Origin: Paenibacillus sp. E222
GTDB taxonomy: Bacteria; Bacillota; Bacilli; Paenibacillales; Paenibacillaceae
Length of the DNA: 64,000 nt
Assembly: GCF_013401555.1 (NCBI RefSeq)
Contig: NZ_CP058552.1
Coordinates: forward strand, 6,386,001 to 6,450,000
Direction of reading: 5' to 3'
Part shown: positions 57,138-64,000 of the stretch, piece by piece
How positions within the stretch are numbered: the stretch's first letter is position 1
Layout: every line of letters starts with the position of its first letter
The notes under the pieces: generated by a model
What the model was told of the DNA's origin: nothing
What the model saw: only the letters and a program-made list of their open reading frames with translations
Database searches by the model: none
Translations under genes and position numbers: made by a program

Positions 57138-57911
57138 TCACAACAACTTCATTATTCCCATAAACATTAATAAAAGCGCAGGTAATACAGATAATCTTCG
57201 CATCCAACGCAGAGCAGCAAAGCGTAATCCAACCTTCATACCTAGTGACAGAAAAGCCCCGCTAAACAATGCAATAACTAATGCTGTCCACAAAGTCGGG
57301 AATCCCAATAATGCTGCCCCTAATCCTGCACCAAAAGCATCCAGAGAAAGAGCTATACCAAGCCACATCGCTTCTTGGACGGATATACTGCCCGAGTTAT
57401 CCATATCCGCCTTCGAGGGGCTACGTAGGATTTGAATAACCACACCCAGCTTCCGCAGTTCAAGTGTAAAGACCATTCGTTCCAGCGATCCTCCAGGAGC
57501 AGATGGCTCAAGCTCCAGCGCGAGCACCTGATTTCTGCCCTTCGACTGAACTTCTTGTGAGGCTTGCGTACTACTGCGGATTGTTCCTGCTCCTGTTCCC
57601 TCACCCACTCCATTGTCCGTTTCCAGCTGTTCCTTGCCCCGTTTTCGAATAAGTTGCAGTAACGACCATGCGCCAATACCGATCAAAATAACCGCTCCGA
57701 CAATCGAAGCCACGTCCGGAGATACGACATGTGACAGAAGCACACCTACTTGCATGGATAATGCAATAACCAGACCCGAACAGATGGAAATGACGACAAT
57801 GGATAACAGCGGAATTTTAGTTCTCCGCAGCCCATATGTAATCCCGACTCCAAAACCATCTAAACTAAGCGCCAAAGCAAGCGCCAGTAATGAAATAAAA
57901 TGATGCAGCAC
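57138..57911 (-). CDS. ytaF: Sporulation membrane protein YtaF
   Basis: A 257-residue MntP-like membrane protein with two halves of three hydrophobic segments each, both containing LSLDGFG / LSLDAFGAG motifs. They are joined by a long charged loop (about 100-185). YtaF is conserved in spore formers and lies between mutM and coaE in Bacillus. I take the GTG at 57911, preceded by GGGGAGG; the frame extends 26 codons upstream without resembling the family. Confidence 0.9.
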   Translation of the reverse strand: MLHHFISLLALALALSLDGFGVGITYGLRRTKIPLLSIVVISICSGLVIALSMQVGVLLSHVVSPDVASIVGAVILIGIGAWSLLQLIRKRGKEQLETDNGVGEGTGAGTIRSSTQASQEVQSKGRNQVLALELEPSAPGGSLERMVFTLELRKLGVVIQILRSPSKADMDNSGSISVQEAMWLGIALSLDAFGAGLGAALLGFPTLWTALVIALFSGAFLSLGMKVGLRFAALRWMRRLSVLPALLLMFMGIMKLL

Positions 57912-58065
57912 CCCGGATTCCTCCCCTGTGCGGAACTCGCTCCAACTGGCGACTGCCAGTATGGGTATACGCCCGCTTATTTCTGCCATATCAGTATATG
58001 GAGGGAGGAATCCAAGGGTGCTACAATTTGACGATTTCGTTCATGCTGCCAGAGCCATCACCGAT

Positions 58066-58896
58066 TTAGAGCAGCGGTTGACACTTCGGACAGTAATGCG
58101 TGCCTCTACCGCCCACTACAATCTTCTCGATTAATGTGCCACAAGTCGCACAGGGTTCAGCTTTGCGTCCATATATTTTCAATTGATGCTGGAACATGCC
58201 CATCTCACCCTGTCCATTGACATAGGACTTAATGGACGAACCACCTGCATCCACCGCATCCTGCAGCGTAATCACGATCGCTTCATGTAGCACGGTTAAC
58301 TGGGTTTCGGTCAATGTCTTGGCAATGGTCTCTGGATGAATGCCAGCGCGGAACAAGGCCTCGTCCACATAAATATTCCCGATGCCGACCACATATGCCT
58401 GATTTAACAACACGGCTTTAATTTTGGTTGTCCGTTTGCCAACAGCCTCACGGAATGCAGCTACGGTAAACACTGGATCAAGTGGTTCCAGCCCCAGCTT
58501 TAACAAAGGTTTGGATACCAGTTCCTCACCTGCATTAAAGAGATGCATTGTACCGAATTGACGGACATCCTTGTAACGTAATTCTGTACCATCGGTAAAG
58601 TGAAAAATGACATGGGTATGCTTCTCCACTTCCTCATGTTGTTGGTACACCCCGTATCTTCCTTCCATCCGCAGATGGGAGACAAGCACCAGCCCGTCCA
58701 GCAAAATACGCAAAAACTTGCCCCTGCGCTCTACACCAATCACGGTATGTCCCTTAAGTTCCATTGCAAATGCATCTATGTCGTCCGGCCGCTGAATGAT
58801 CCGCGGCAAGCTAACGGTAACTGAGTCAATGGTCTTGCCAACAATAAGTTGATTCAATGTTCTTCTGACTGTTTCGACTTCCGGTAATTCCGGCAT
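58066..58896 (-). CDS. mutM: Formamidopyrimidine-DNA glycosylase
   Basis: A 276-residue Fpg/MutM that removes 8-oxoguanine and nicks the site. The N-terminus MPELPEVETVRR provides the catalytic P2/E3. K-x-F and SHLRMEGRY occur in the core, GIGNIYVDEALF in the helix-two-turn-helix region, and the C-terminal zinc finger is CATCGTLIEKIVVGGRGTHYCPKC. A perfect GGGGAGGTGA ribosome site precedes the ATG. Located directly after polA. Confidence 0.97.
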   Translation of the reverse strand: MPELPEVETVRRTLNQLIVGKTIDSVTVSLPRIIQRPDDIDAFAMELKGHTVIGVERRGKFLRILLDGLVLVSHLRMEGRYGVYQQHEEVEKHTHVIFHFTDGTELRYKDVRQFGTMHLFNAGEELVSKPLLKLGLEPLDPVFTVAAFREAVGKRTTKIKAVLLNQAYVVGIGNIYVDEALFRAGIHPETIAKTLTETQLTVLHEAIVITLQDAVDAGGSSIKSYVNGQGEMGMFQHQLKIYGRKAEPCATCGTLIEKIVVGGRGTHYCPKCQPLL

Positions 58897-59012
58897 GATG
58901 TTCTCACCTCCCCTATATTATAACGGAAGATGGCGCTCAGCGGGACCCCTTCTTATGTCGAAAACAGTTGAAAAATATTTTGTAAAATAACGGAAAACCC
59001 GCTTGGGATCTA

Positions 59013-61667
59013 CTATTTAGCCTCGTACCAGTTTTCTCCGTAGCTGACTTCCGCTTTCAGTGGCACTGACAGCTCCAATGCTTTTTCCATCACCGAAGGA
59101 ACCAGCTCTTTCATCAGTTCCAGCTCATCCGCAGGCACTTCGAATACAAGTTCATCGTGCACCTGTAGCAGCATGCGGCTCTTCAGCTTGCGTTCACGCA
59201 GCGCTTCATCCATTTGTACCATGGCAAGCTTGATGATATCTGCCGCAGTTCCCTGGATCGGTGTATTCATCGCTGTCCGTTCCGCAAAGGAACGCAGGTT
59301 AAAGTTGCTGGCATTGATTTCTGGCAGATAACGACGGCGTTCCAGCAGCGTTTTGACATAACCATCCTGACGGGCTTCCTTCACAATATCATCCATATAT
59401 CGGCGCACACCCTGGAACACTTCAAAATATTGATCGATAAACTGTGCTGCCTCTTTCCGCGTGATGTGCAGGTTCTGCGAAAGACCGTAATCACTGATGC
59501 CGTATACAATCCCGAAGTTAACCGCCTTGGCAGAACGACGCATGTCTCCATCCACCTCTTCTGGCTTCACACCAAACACATCGGAGGCCGTCTTTGTATG
59601 GATATCCATGTCCTGGACAAAAGCTTCCTTCAGCCGCTCATCATCTGAAATATGGGCAAGGACGCGCAGTTCAATCTGCGAATAGTCTGCTGCCAAAATG
59701 GACCATCCCGGTTCAGAAGGAACAAATACTTTCCTGATTTTGCGGCCTTCCTCCATCCGAATCGGAATGTTCTGCAAGTTCGGGAACTGGCTGCTCAGAC
59801 GTCCGGTTGCTGCGATCGTCTGACGGTAATACGTATGCACTTTGCCATCCTTATCCGAAATCTCTTTGAGCAATCCTTCTACATACGTGGACTGCAGCTT
59901 GGCAAGTTGACGATATTGCAGAATGTGCTTGACCACATCATTATAAGGAGCCAGCTTCTCCAATACTTCGGCATCCGTAGAGTATCCTGTTTTTGTTTTC
60001 TTCACTACAGGCAGACCGAGTTTATCGAATAAAATCTCGCCCAGTTGCTTCGGTGAATTCAGATTGAATTCCGTACCGGAAAGCTTGTAGATTTCCGCCA
60101 TCAACCTGCTTATATTTTCTTCGAACTCACTACCCAAAGCCTGCAAATCTGCCGTATTAGCCTTAATGCCCTGTTTCTCCATATCAGCAAGAATACGTGA
60201 TAACGGCATCTCCAGTTCATGGAAAAGAGCGTTCATCTCATTGCTCTCCAGCGCCTGCTCCTGGAGTGGAATAATGGCTGCTACTGCCGCGGCTTTGCGA
60301 CACAGAAAATCGCCCAGTACATCCGTCTCTGGCACCCTGTATTTTGCACCTTTGCCCATAACCGTATCATCCTCCACGAGGGAAGGCAGACCATACTTCG
60401 TGGTCAGGCCGCTGATCGTCTGATTGGATTCGGTTGGATCAAGCAAATAGGCAGCCAATTGCACATCAAAGGACGCTCCAGCAAACTCAATGCCATGCGC
60501 ATGCAGTGCGAGATCAACACGGTGCAGATCATAACCACGCTTGGGTTGTTCTGCATTGCCCAGCCACTCTCTTACCGGGGCAGCTGCATCAGACTGAAGC
60601 AATTCGGGAGATAAGAATGTATAGGTTCCGCCTGAACCAACAGCAAGTCCAATTAGTTTCGCCTGATGCGGATTATCCCCATGTGTCTCCACATGTAGCA
60701 CATCAATGGATTCGAGTGAACCAAACAGTTCACTAATCGTTTCTTCTGTTGCTATGGAGGATTCTACCACGGCAGCTGGAACGGCTTCCTGTTCAGAAAC
60801 TACACTTGCGCGGAATGAAAGGCGCTCCAGCAAAGACTTGAATTCGAGCTTGGCCAAAGCCGGACCTGCAAGTTCCTCTTTTAAGCCAGCAAACTGCATA
60901 TCTTCCCACGTTTGTTCCAATGGAACTTCACGGTGGATCGTGGCAAGCTGCTTACTCATACGTGCATCTTCGGCGTGAGCCTCAATCTTTTCTTTCATTT
61001 TTCCCTTTAGCTCACCTGTGCCATTAAGCACTTCCTCAACCGAACCGAACTGGTGCAGCAGTTTCAAAGCCGTTTTCTCTCCGACGCCAGGAATGCCCGG
61101 AATATTGTCGGACGTATCACCCATCAGACCTTTGAGGTCAATGATTTGCAACGGGGTCAGACCATAGCGCTCCTTAATCTGAGCAGGATCGTACAGCTCA
61201 ATCTCGGTTACCCCTTTGCGCGTAAGCCCGATATGCACATGTTCAGATGCAAGCTGCAGCATATCTTTGTCACCCGACACAACGAGAACCTGTCTTCCGG
61301 CTTCATCCGCACGTTTCGTTAATGTTCCGATAATGTCATCCGCTTCAAACCCTGCAAGCTCAAACTGGGCTATCCCGAAGCCCTGAAGCAGTTCTTTCAG
61401 CAGCGGAAATTGCTCGGACAACTCCGGTGGTGTTTTCTCCCGACCACCTTTATATTCCTGGTAACCTTCGTGCCGGAACGTAACTTTGCCTGCATCAAAT
61501 GCTACCATCACATGTGTCGGTTTATGCTCTTCCAGCAAGCGCAGCAGCATCGTGGTGAAGCCGTACACCGCATTGGTATGCAAGCCTTTCGAGTTAGTTA
61601 GAGGCGGCATTGCAAAAAACGCCCTGTAAATAATGCTATTTCCATCTATAAGAATAAACTTGTCCAT
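59013..61667 (-). CDS. polA: DNA polymerase I
   Basis: An 884-residue Pol I. The 5'-3' exonuclease domain (about 1-290) has LIDGNSIIYRAFF, FDAGKVTFRHE and GFEADDIIGTL. The central 3'-5' exonuclease-like domain (about 300-480) lacks the DxE catalytic motif (reads HVETHGDN) and is inactive, as in Bacillus stearothermophilus. The polymerase domain (about 490-884) has motif A DYSQIELRVLAH, motif B RRSAKAVNFGIVYGIS and motif C LQVHDELVFEVP. It functions in repair and Okazaki-fragment processing. Confidence 0.98.
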   Translation of the reverse strand: MDKFILIDGNSIIYRAFFAMPPLTNSKGLHTNAVYGFTTMLLRLLEEHKPTHVMVAFDAGKVTFRHEGYQEYKGGREKTPPELSEQFPLLKELLQGFGIAQFELAGFEADDIIGTLTKRADEAGRQVLVVSGDKDMLQLASEHVHIGLTRKGVTEIELYDPAQIKERYGLTPLQIIDLKGLMGDTSDNIPGIPGVGEKTALKLLHQFGSVEEVLNGTGELKGKMKEKIEAHAEDARMSKQLATIHREVPLEQTWEDMQFAGLKEELAGPALAKLEFKSLLERLSFRASVVSEQEAVPAAVVESSIATEETISELFGSLESIDVLHVETHGDNPHQAKLIGLAVGSGGTYTFLSPELLQSDAAAPVREWLGNAEQPKRGYDLHRVDLALHAHGIEFAGASFDVQLAAYLLDPTESNQTISGLTTKYGLPSLVEDDTVMGKGAKYRVPETDVLGDFLCRKAAAVAAIIPLQEQALESNEMNALFHELEMPLSRILADMEKQGIKANTADLQALGSEFEENISRLMAEIYKLSGTEFNLNSPKQLGEILFDKLGLPVVKKTKTGYSTDAEVLEKLAPYNDVVKHILQYRQLAKLQSTYVEGLLKEISDKDGKVHTYYRQTIAATGRLSSQFPNLQNIPIRMEEGRKIRKVFVPSEPGWSILAADYSQIELRVLAHISDDERLKEAFVQDMDIHTKTASDVFGVKPEEVDGDMRRSAKAVNFGIVYGISDYGLSQNLHITRKEAAQFIDQYFEVFQGVRRYMDDIVKEARQDGYVKTLLERRRYLPEINASNFNLRSFAERTAMNTPIQGTAADIIKLAMVQMDEALRERKLKSRMLLQVHDELVFEVPADELELMKELVPSVMEKALELSVPLKAEVSYGENWYEAK

Positions 61668-61782
61668 TCCAGCACCTCACGTATCGTATGGTCAATCCTT
61701 CAATTACATCTACTCTCATGATACCATACACACCTGTTACAACAAAAAAATTAGTCATCTTTATAGATCATAATCTTCCTGC

Positions 61783-61839
61783 AAAAAAAGAACTCCCTCC
61801 GCGGATGGCCTGTTCACAGGCCGCCCGAGAGAAAGTCCC
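61783..61839 (-). terminator. Terminator after phoU
   Basis: A long imperfect stem (core GGCCTG-ttca-CAGGCC extended by CCGC/GCGG and GAACTCCC) is followed on the minus strand by seven T residues. Confidence 0.88.
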
Positions 61840-61885
61840 TTCAATTCGTTACGAATAATACCCCAATCCCACTAAAAGCAGTTAC

Positions 61886-62572
61886 CTATTGATTCAAATC
61901 AGGGCGTTTTCCTGTTACCAGATACACCGTGCTCTCACCAATGTTTGTTGCGTGGTCACCAATCCGTTCGATGTAACGTCCTACCAACATCAAGAGCATC
62001 GCTTGAGAAGCCTTATTTGGATGGTCTGTCATGAACGAGTAGAGGTCACTGATCATATGACTGTACAATTGGTCAACCTGATCATCGGTCTGAGCCATTT
62101 TGTAGGCCAGATCGGTATTTTCTTTCAGGAAGGATTCAATGGACTCTTCAATCATGGCTTTCACGATTTCCGCCATTCTTGGTATATCCACAAGCGGTTT
62201 AATGAGCTGCTGTCCATCCATGCGAAGGGTCACTTTGGCCACATCCAGCGCAAGGTCACCCATACGCTCCAGGTCACTTGAGATTTTGAAAGCAACGATA
62301 ATGCGTCGCAGATCCTTCGCTACCGGCTGTTGTGTAATGATGAGCTTGGAACCCAATTCCATAATCTTGTCTTCCAAGGCATTCAGATTCGCATCATTCT
62401 TGATGATGACCTGAGCTTTCTCGGCATCCATCGTCTGTAAACTTTCAATAGCACCATCCAACGCTGTGCCTACATGCTCACCCATTTGCCGAAGCAGTGT
62501 GCGCAGTTCCTCAAGCTCCTGATCAAATTCTTTTCTGCGAATCATAGATTCCATGTCCTCCTTATCCATCAT
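61886..62572 (-). CDS. phoU: Phosphate-transport regulator PhoU
   Basis: A 228-residue PhoU with two three-helix repeats: RRKEFDQELEELRTLLRQMGEHVGTAL, IMELGSKLIITQQPVAKDLRRIIVAFKISSDLERMGDLALDVAK, and the second copy ending LMLVGRYIERIGDHATNIGE. It links the Pst transporter to PhoR signalling. It follows pstB by about 36 nt. Confidence 0.96.
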   Translation of the reverse strand: MMDKEDMESMIRRKEFDQELEELRTLLRQMGEHVGTALDGAIESLQTMDAEKAQVIIKNDANLNALEDKIMELGSKLIITQQPVAKDLRRIIVAFKISSDLERMGDLALDVAKVTLRMDGQQLIKPLVDIPRMAEIVKAMIEESIESFLKENTDLAYKMAQTDDQVDQLYSHMISDLYSFMTDHPNKASQAMLLMLVGRYIERIGDHATNIGESTVYLVTGKRPDLNQ

Positions 62573-62608
62573 CTCCGGACACGCCGGGATCGTTCGAACT
62601 CAGCTTGC

Positions 62609-63364
62609 TTATCCGAACCGTCCGGATATATAATCCTCGGTTCTGGAATCCTGCGGTGTGGAGAACAATGTTTCTGTATCCGCCGCCTCCACCACTTCCC
62701 CGTTCAGGAAAAATACCGTACGACCCGATACACGTGCAGCTTGGTGCATGTTATGGGTCACCATTACAATCGTGTATTTGTGGTGCAATTCCTTGACCAG
62801 TTCCTCAATTTTGAGCGTTGAGATCGGATCAAGTGCAGACGTTGCTTCATCCATCAGCAGTACGTCAGGCTGCACGGCCAAGGCACGTGCAATACAAAGA
62901 CGCTGCTGTTGTCCGCCAGAGAGACTGAGTGCCGATTTTTTGAGCACATCCTTTACTTCATCCCACAGTGCAGCATGAACAAGACTCTGCTCAACCAAAC
63001 GATCCAGTTCGGCTTTTTGCGTTACCCCGTGAAGTCGAGGTCCATAGGCCACGTTATCGTAGATGGATTTTGGAAAAGGGTTAGGCTGCTGAAACACCAT
63101 TCCGACCCGCTTACGCAGCGTTTCCACTTCGATCTCATTGCTATAAATGTCTGAACCGTCCAACATAACTTGTCCTTCCACACGTACGCCTGGAATCATA
63201 TCATTCATCCGATTCAATGTACGTAGCAAGGTCGATTTACCACAGCCCGACGGACCGATAAATGCGGTAACTGTCTTCTCCGGCAGGTCCATCGATATAT
63301 TTTTAAGCGCGTGATGCGTATCATAGTATAAATTAAGTCCTTCAATGTGAATGAGGTCCTTCAT
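62609..63364 (-). CDS. pstB: Phosphate ABC transporter ATP-binding protein
   Basis: A 251-residue PstB: Walker [11 protein letters not shown], signature [19 protein letters not shown], Walker [14 protein letters not shown] and the switch [13 protein letters not shown]. It drives high-affinity phosphate uptake. GAAGGAGAAG lies upstream of the ATG. The genes pstS, pstC and pstA are not next to it; a chemotaxis receptor gene is. A Pho-box array precedes it. Confidence 0.96.
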   Translation of the reverse strand: MKDLIHIEGLNLYYDTHHALKNISMDLPEKTVTAFIGPSGCGKSTLLRTLNRMNDMIPGVRVEGQVMLDGSDIYSNEIEVETLRKRVGMVFQQPNPFPKSIYDNVAYGPRLHGVTQKAELDRLVEQSLVHAALWDEVKDVLKKSALSLSGGQQQRLCIARALAVQPDVLLMDEATSALDPISTLKIEELVKELHHKYTIVMVTHNMHQAARVSGRTVFFLNGEVVEAADTETLFSTPQDSRTEDYISGRFG

Positions 63365-63451
63365 GGATGTTCACTTCTCCTTCGCGGCAGGGACAACCAG
63401 ATTCCCTTACGTAGACCGATGCCAATGATTGAACTTGACTCTCGGTCATCT

Positions 63452-63510
63452 ATAATATCCTACCCTCTCATTGTAAAAACAGTATCACTTTCATGTTAAC
63501 GGAATGTAAA
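63452..63510 (-). promoter_or_regulatory. Pho box array and -10 of pstB-phoU
   Basis: On the minus strand TTTACA-n5-TTAACA-n5-GTGATA-n5-TTTACA gives four 11-bp-spaced repeats (63510 to 63472, the third degenerate). They match the PhoP consensus TT(A/T)ACA and are followed by TATTAT at 63457-63452. Confidence 0.75.
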
Positions 63511-63582
63511 AAGAGACATCTTTCACACCCATGACCCTTCTATCCGATCATTGCGTATGAATGATGCCTATCCTGCCGTCAT

Positions 63583-64000
63583 TTAGTCATCCGCCTGGAC
63601 CATATCTTCCAGTCTCTCCCGAATGTGCTCTGCCAATTCTCCGGCCGTTTTGCCTTCTACGGCAATATCCTCCGCAATATGGGACATACCCGCTACAGCC
63701 GTGTTCAGCTGTTTGAAAGCAGTCCCTCCTTCGTTTACATGAACGGAGCTGTTGTTAATCTCTGCCGCACTTGCTCTCACCAGTTCCACAGTCTGTCTGG
63801 TCAATCCTCCGATATCATCCAGCAAAGAGGACATATTTCCCGCAACCTCACGGGTCTGCTTGGCTAGTGCGCGAATCTCACCAGCGACGACCTGGAAACC
63901 TCGTCCGTACTCCCCCGCATGTGCCGCTTCGATGGAAGCATTCATAGCGAGCAGCCCGCTTTGGTCAGCCAATGAACGAATGGAACGTGCCATCCCGGAG
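63583..64000 (-). CDS. Methyl-accepting chemotaxis protein, C-terminal part
   Basis: The visible 139 residues contain the receptor signalling tip: LADQSGLLAMNASIEAAHAGEYGRGFQVVAGEIRALAKQT. A coiled-coil region and an acidic end (RLEDMVQADD) follow. The N-terminal sensor lies outside the window. The tip variant (LLAMNASIEAAHAGEYG) is typical of MCPs. The spacing to pstB (218 bp with a Pho box) argues that it is not part of the pst unit. Confidence 0.92.
   Translation of the reverse strand, partial: SGMARSIRSLADQSGLLAMNASIEAAHAGEYGRGFQVVAGEIRALAKQTREVAGNMSSLLDDIGGLTRQTVELVRASAAEINNSSVHVNEGGTAFKQLNTAVAGMSHIAEDIAVEGKTAGELAEHIRERLEDMVQADD

Noticed and set aside
59013..61667. Loss of 3'-5' proofreading motif in DNA polymerase I as a novelty
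   Set aside because: The same degenerate exonuclease domain is normal in Bacillus-type Pol I enzymes.

Overview
The window looks like chromosome from a spore-forming, low-to-moderate G+C Firmicute, most likely Paenibacillus or a close relative. Supporting signs are an alpha/beta-type small acid-soluble spore protein gene, the Bacillales gene order polA-mutM-ytaF-coaE with nrdR nearby, AGGAGG-type ribosome binding sites, a cell-surface protein with three SLH domains, a very large collagen-like protein of the kind found on spore surfaces, and many one-component regulators sitting beside small enzyme operons. The genus is inferred from protein types and synteny; no rRNA is present.

Layout. 1-6.4 kb: mostly minus-strand housekeeping and hypothetical genes (HesB-like fragment, YkvA-like, LysM-M14 peptidase, racE, YtxH, DUF4261, YutE/HepT-like, a tiny membrane protein, Dabb, holin-like). 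6.4-13.3 kb: a two-HTH regulator, an unexplained region that folds as a nested RNA-like structure, glycerol-1-phosphate dehydrogenase, tRNA-Leu, an S-adenosylhomocysteine hydrolase gene followed by a Gfo/Idh/MocA oxidoreductase, DoxX and an HxlR regulator. 13.3-25.1 kb: diguanylate cyclase, spermidine-synthase-like protein, LysR, an SDR plus Atu4866-family pair divergent from an AraC regulator, a MITE-like repeat, a MerR regulator divergent from an SDR with textbook 19-bp-spacer MerR promoters, a DUF1254 protein, a bicupin oxalate decarboxylase and a zinc alcohol dehydrogenase. 25.1-30.1 kb: methyltransferase and the fruR-fruK-fruA fructose operon. 30.1-38 kb: a G1 (glutamic) peptidase, a hypothetical protein, a flavin oxidoreductase, and a 1.5-kilo-residue collagen-like protein.

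38-51 kb is an accessory region. It holds a nonsense-interrupted NAD-binding protein gene with its TetR regulator and shared operators, a degenerate stretch, and two iron-siderophore loci. In the first locus an AraC-type regulator reads without a stop through a Fur-box promoter into a siderophore-binding lipoprotein. The second is a Btr-FeuABC-like set without its ATPase. Between them lies a MarR-nitroreductase-monooxygenase operon. A MarR regulator and a monoacylglycerol-lipase-like hydrolase follow.

51-64 kb: an SLH protein with three near-identical IPT/TIG repeats, tRNA-Ala, nrdR, the spore protein gene, a lytic transglycosylase, coaE, ytaF, mutM, polA, then phoU and pstB behind a Pho-box array, and the end of a chemotaxis receptor. 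No CRISPR array, complete insertion sequence, prophage or rRNA gene was seen. The most unusual items are the structured region at 7.55-7.73 kb, the AraC/lipoprotein read-through gene, the altered lid of the oxalate decarboxylase, the collagen-like giant, and the dispersed inverted repeat.
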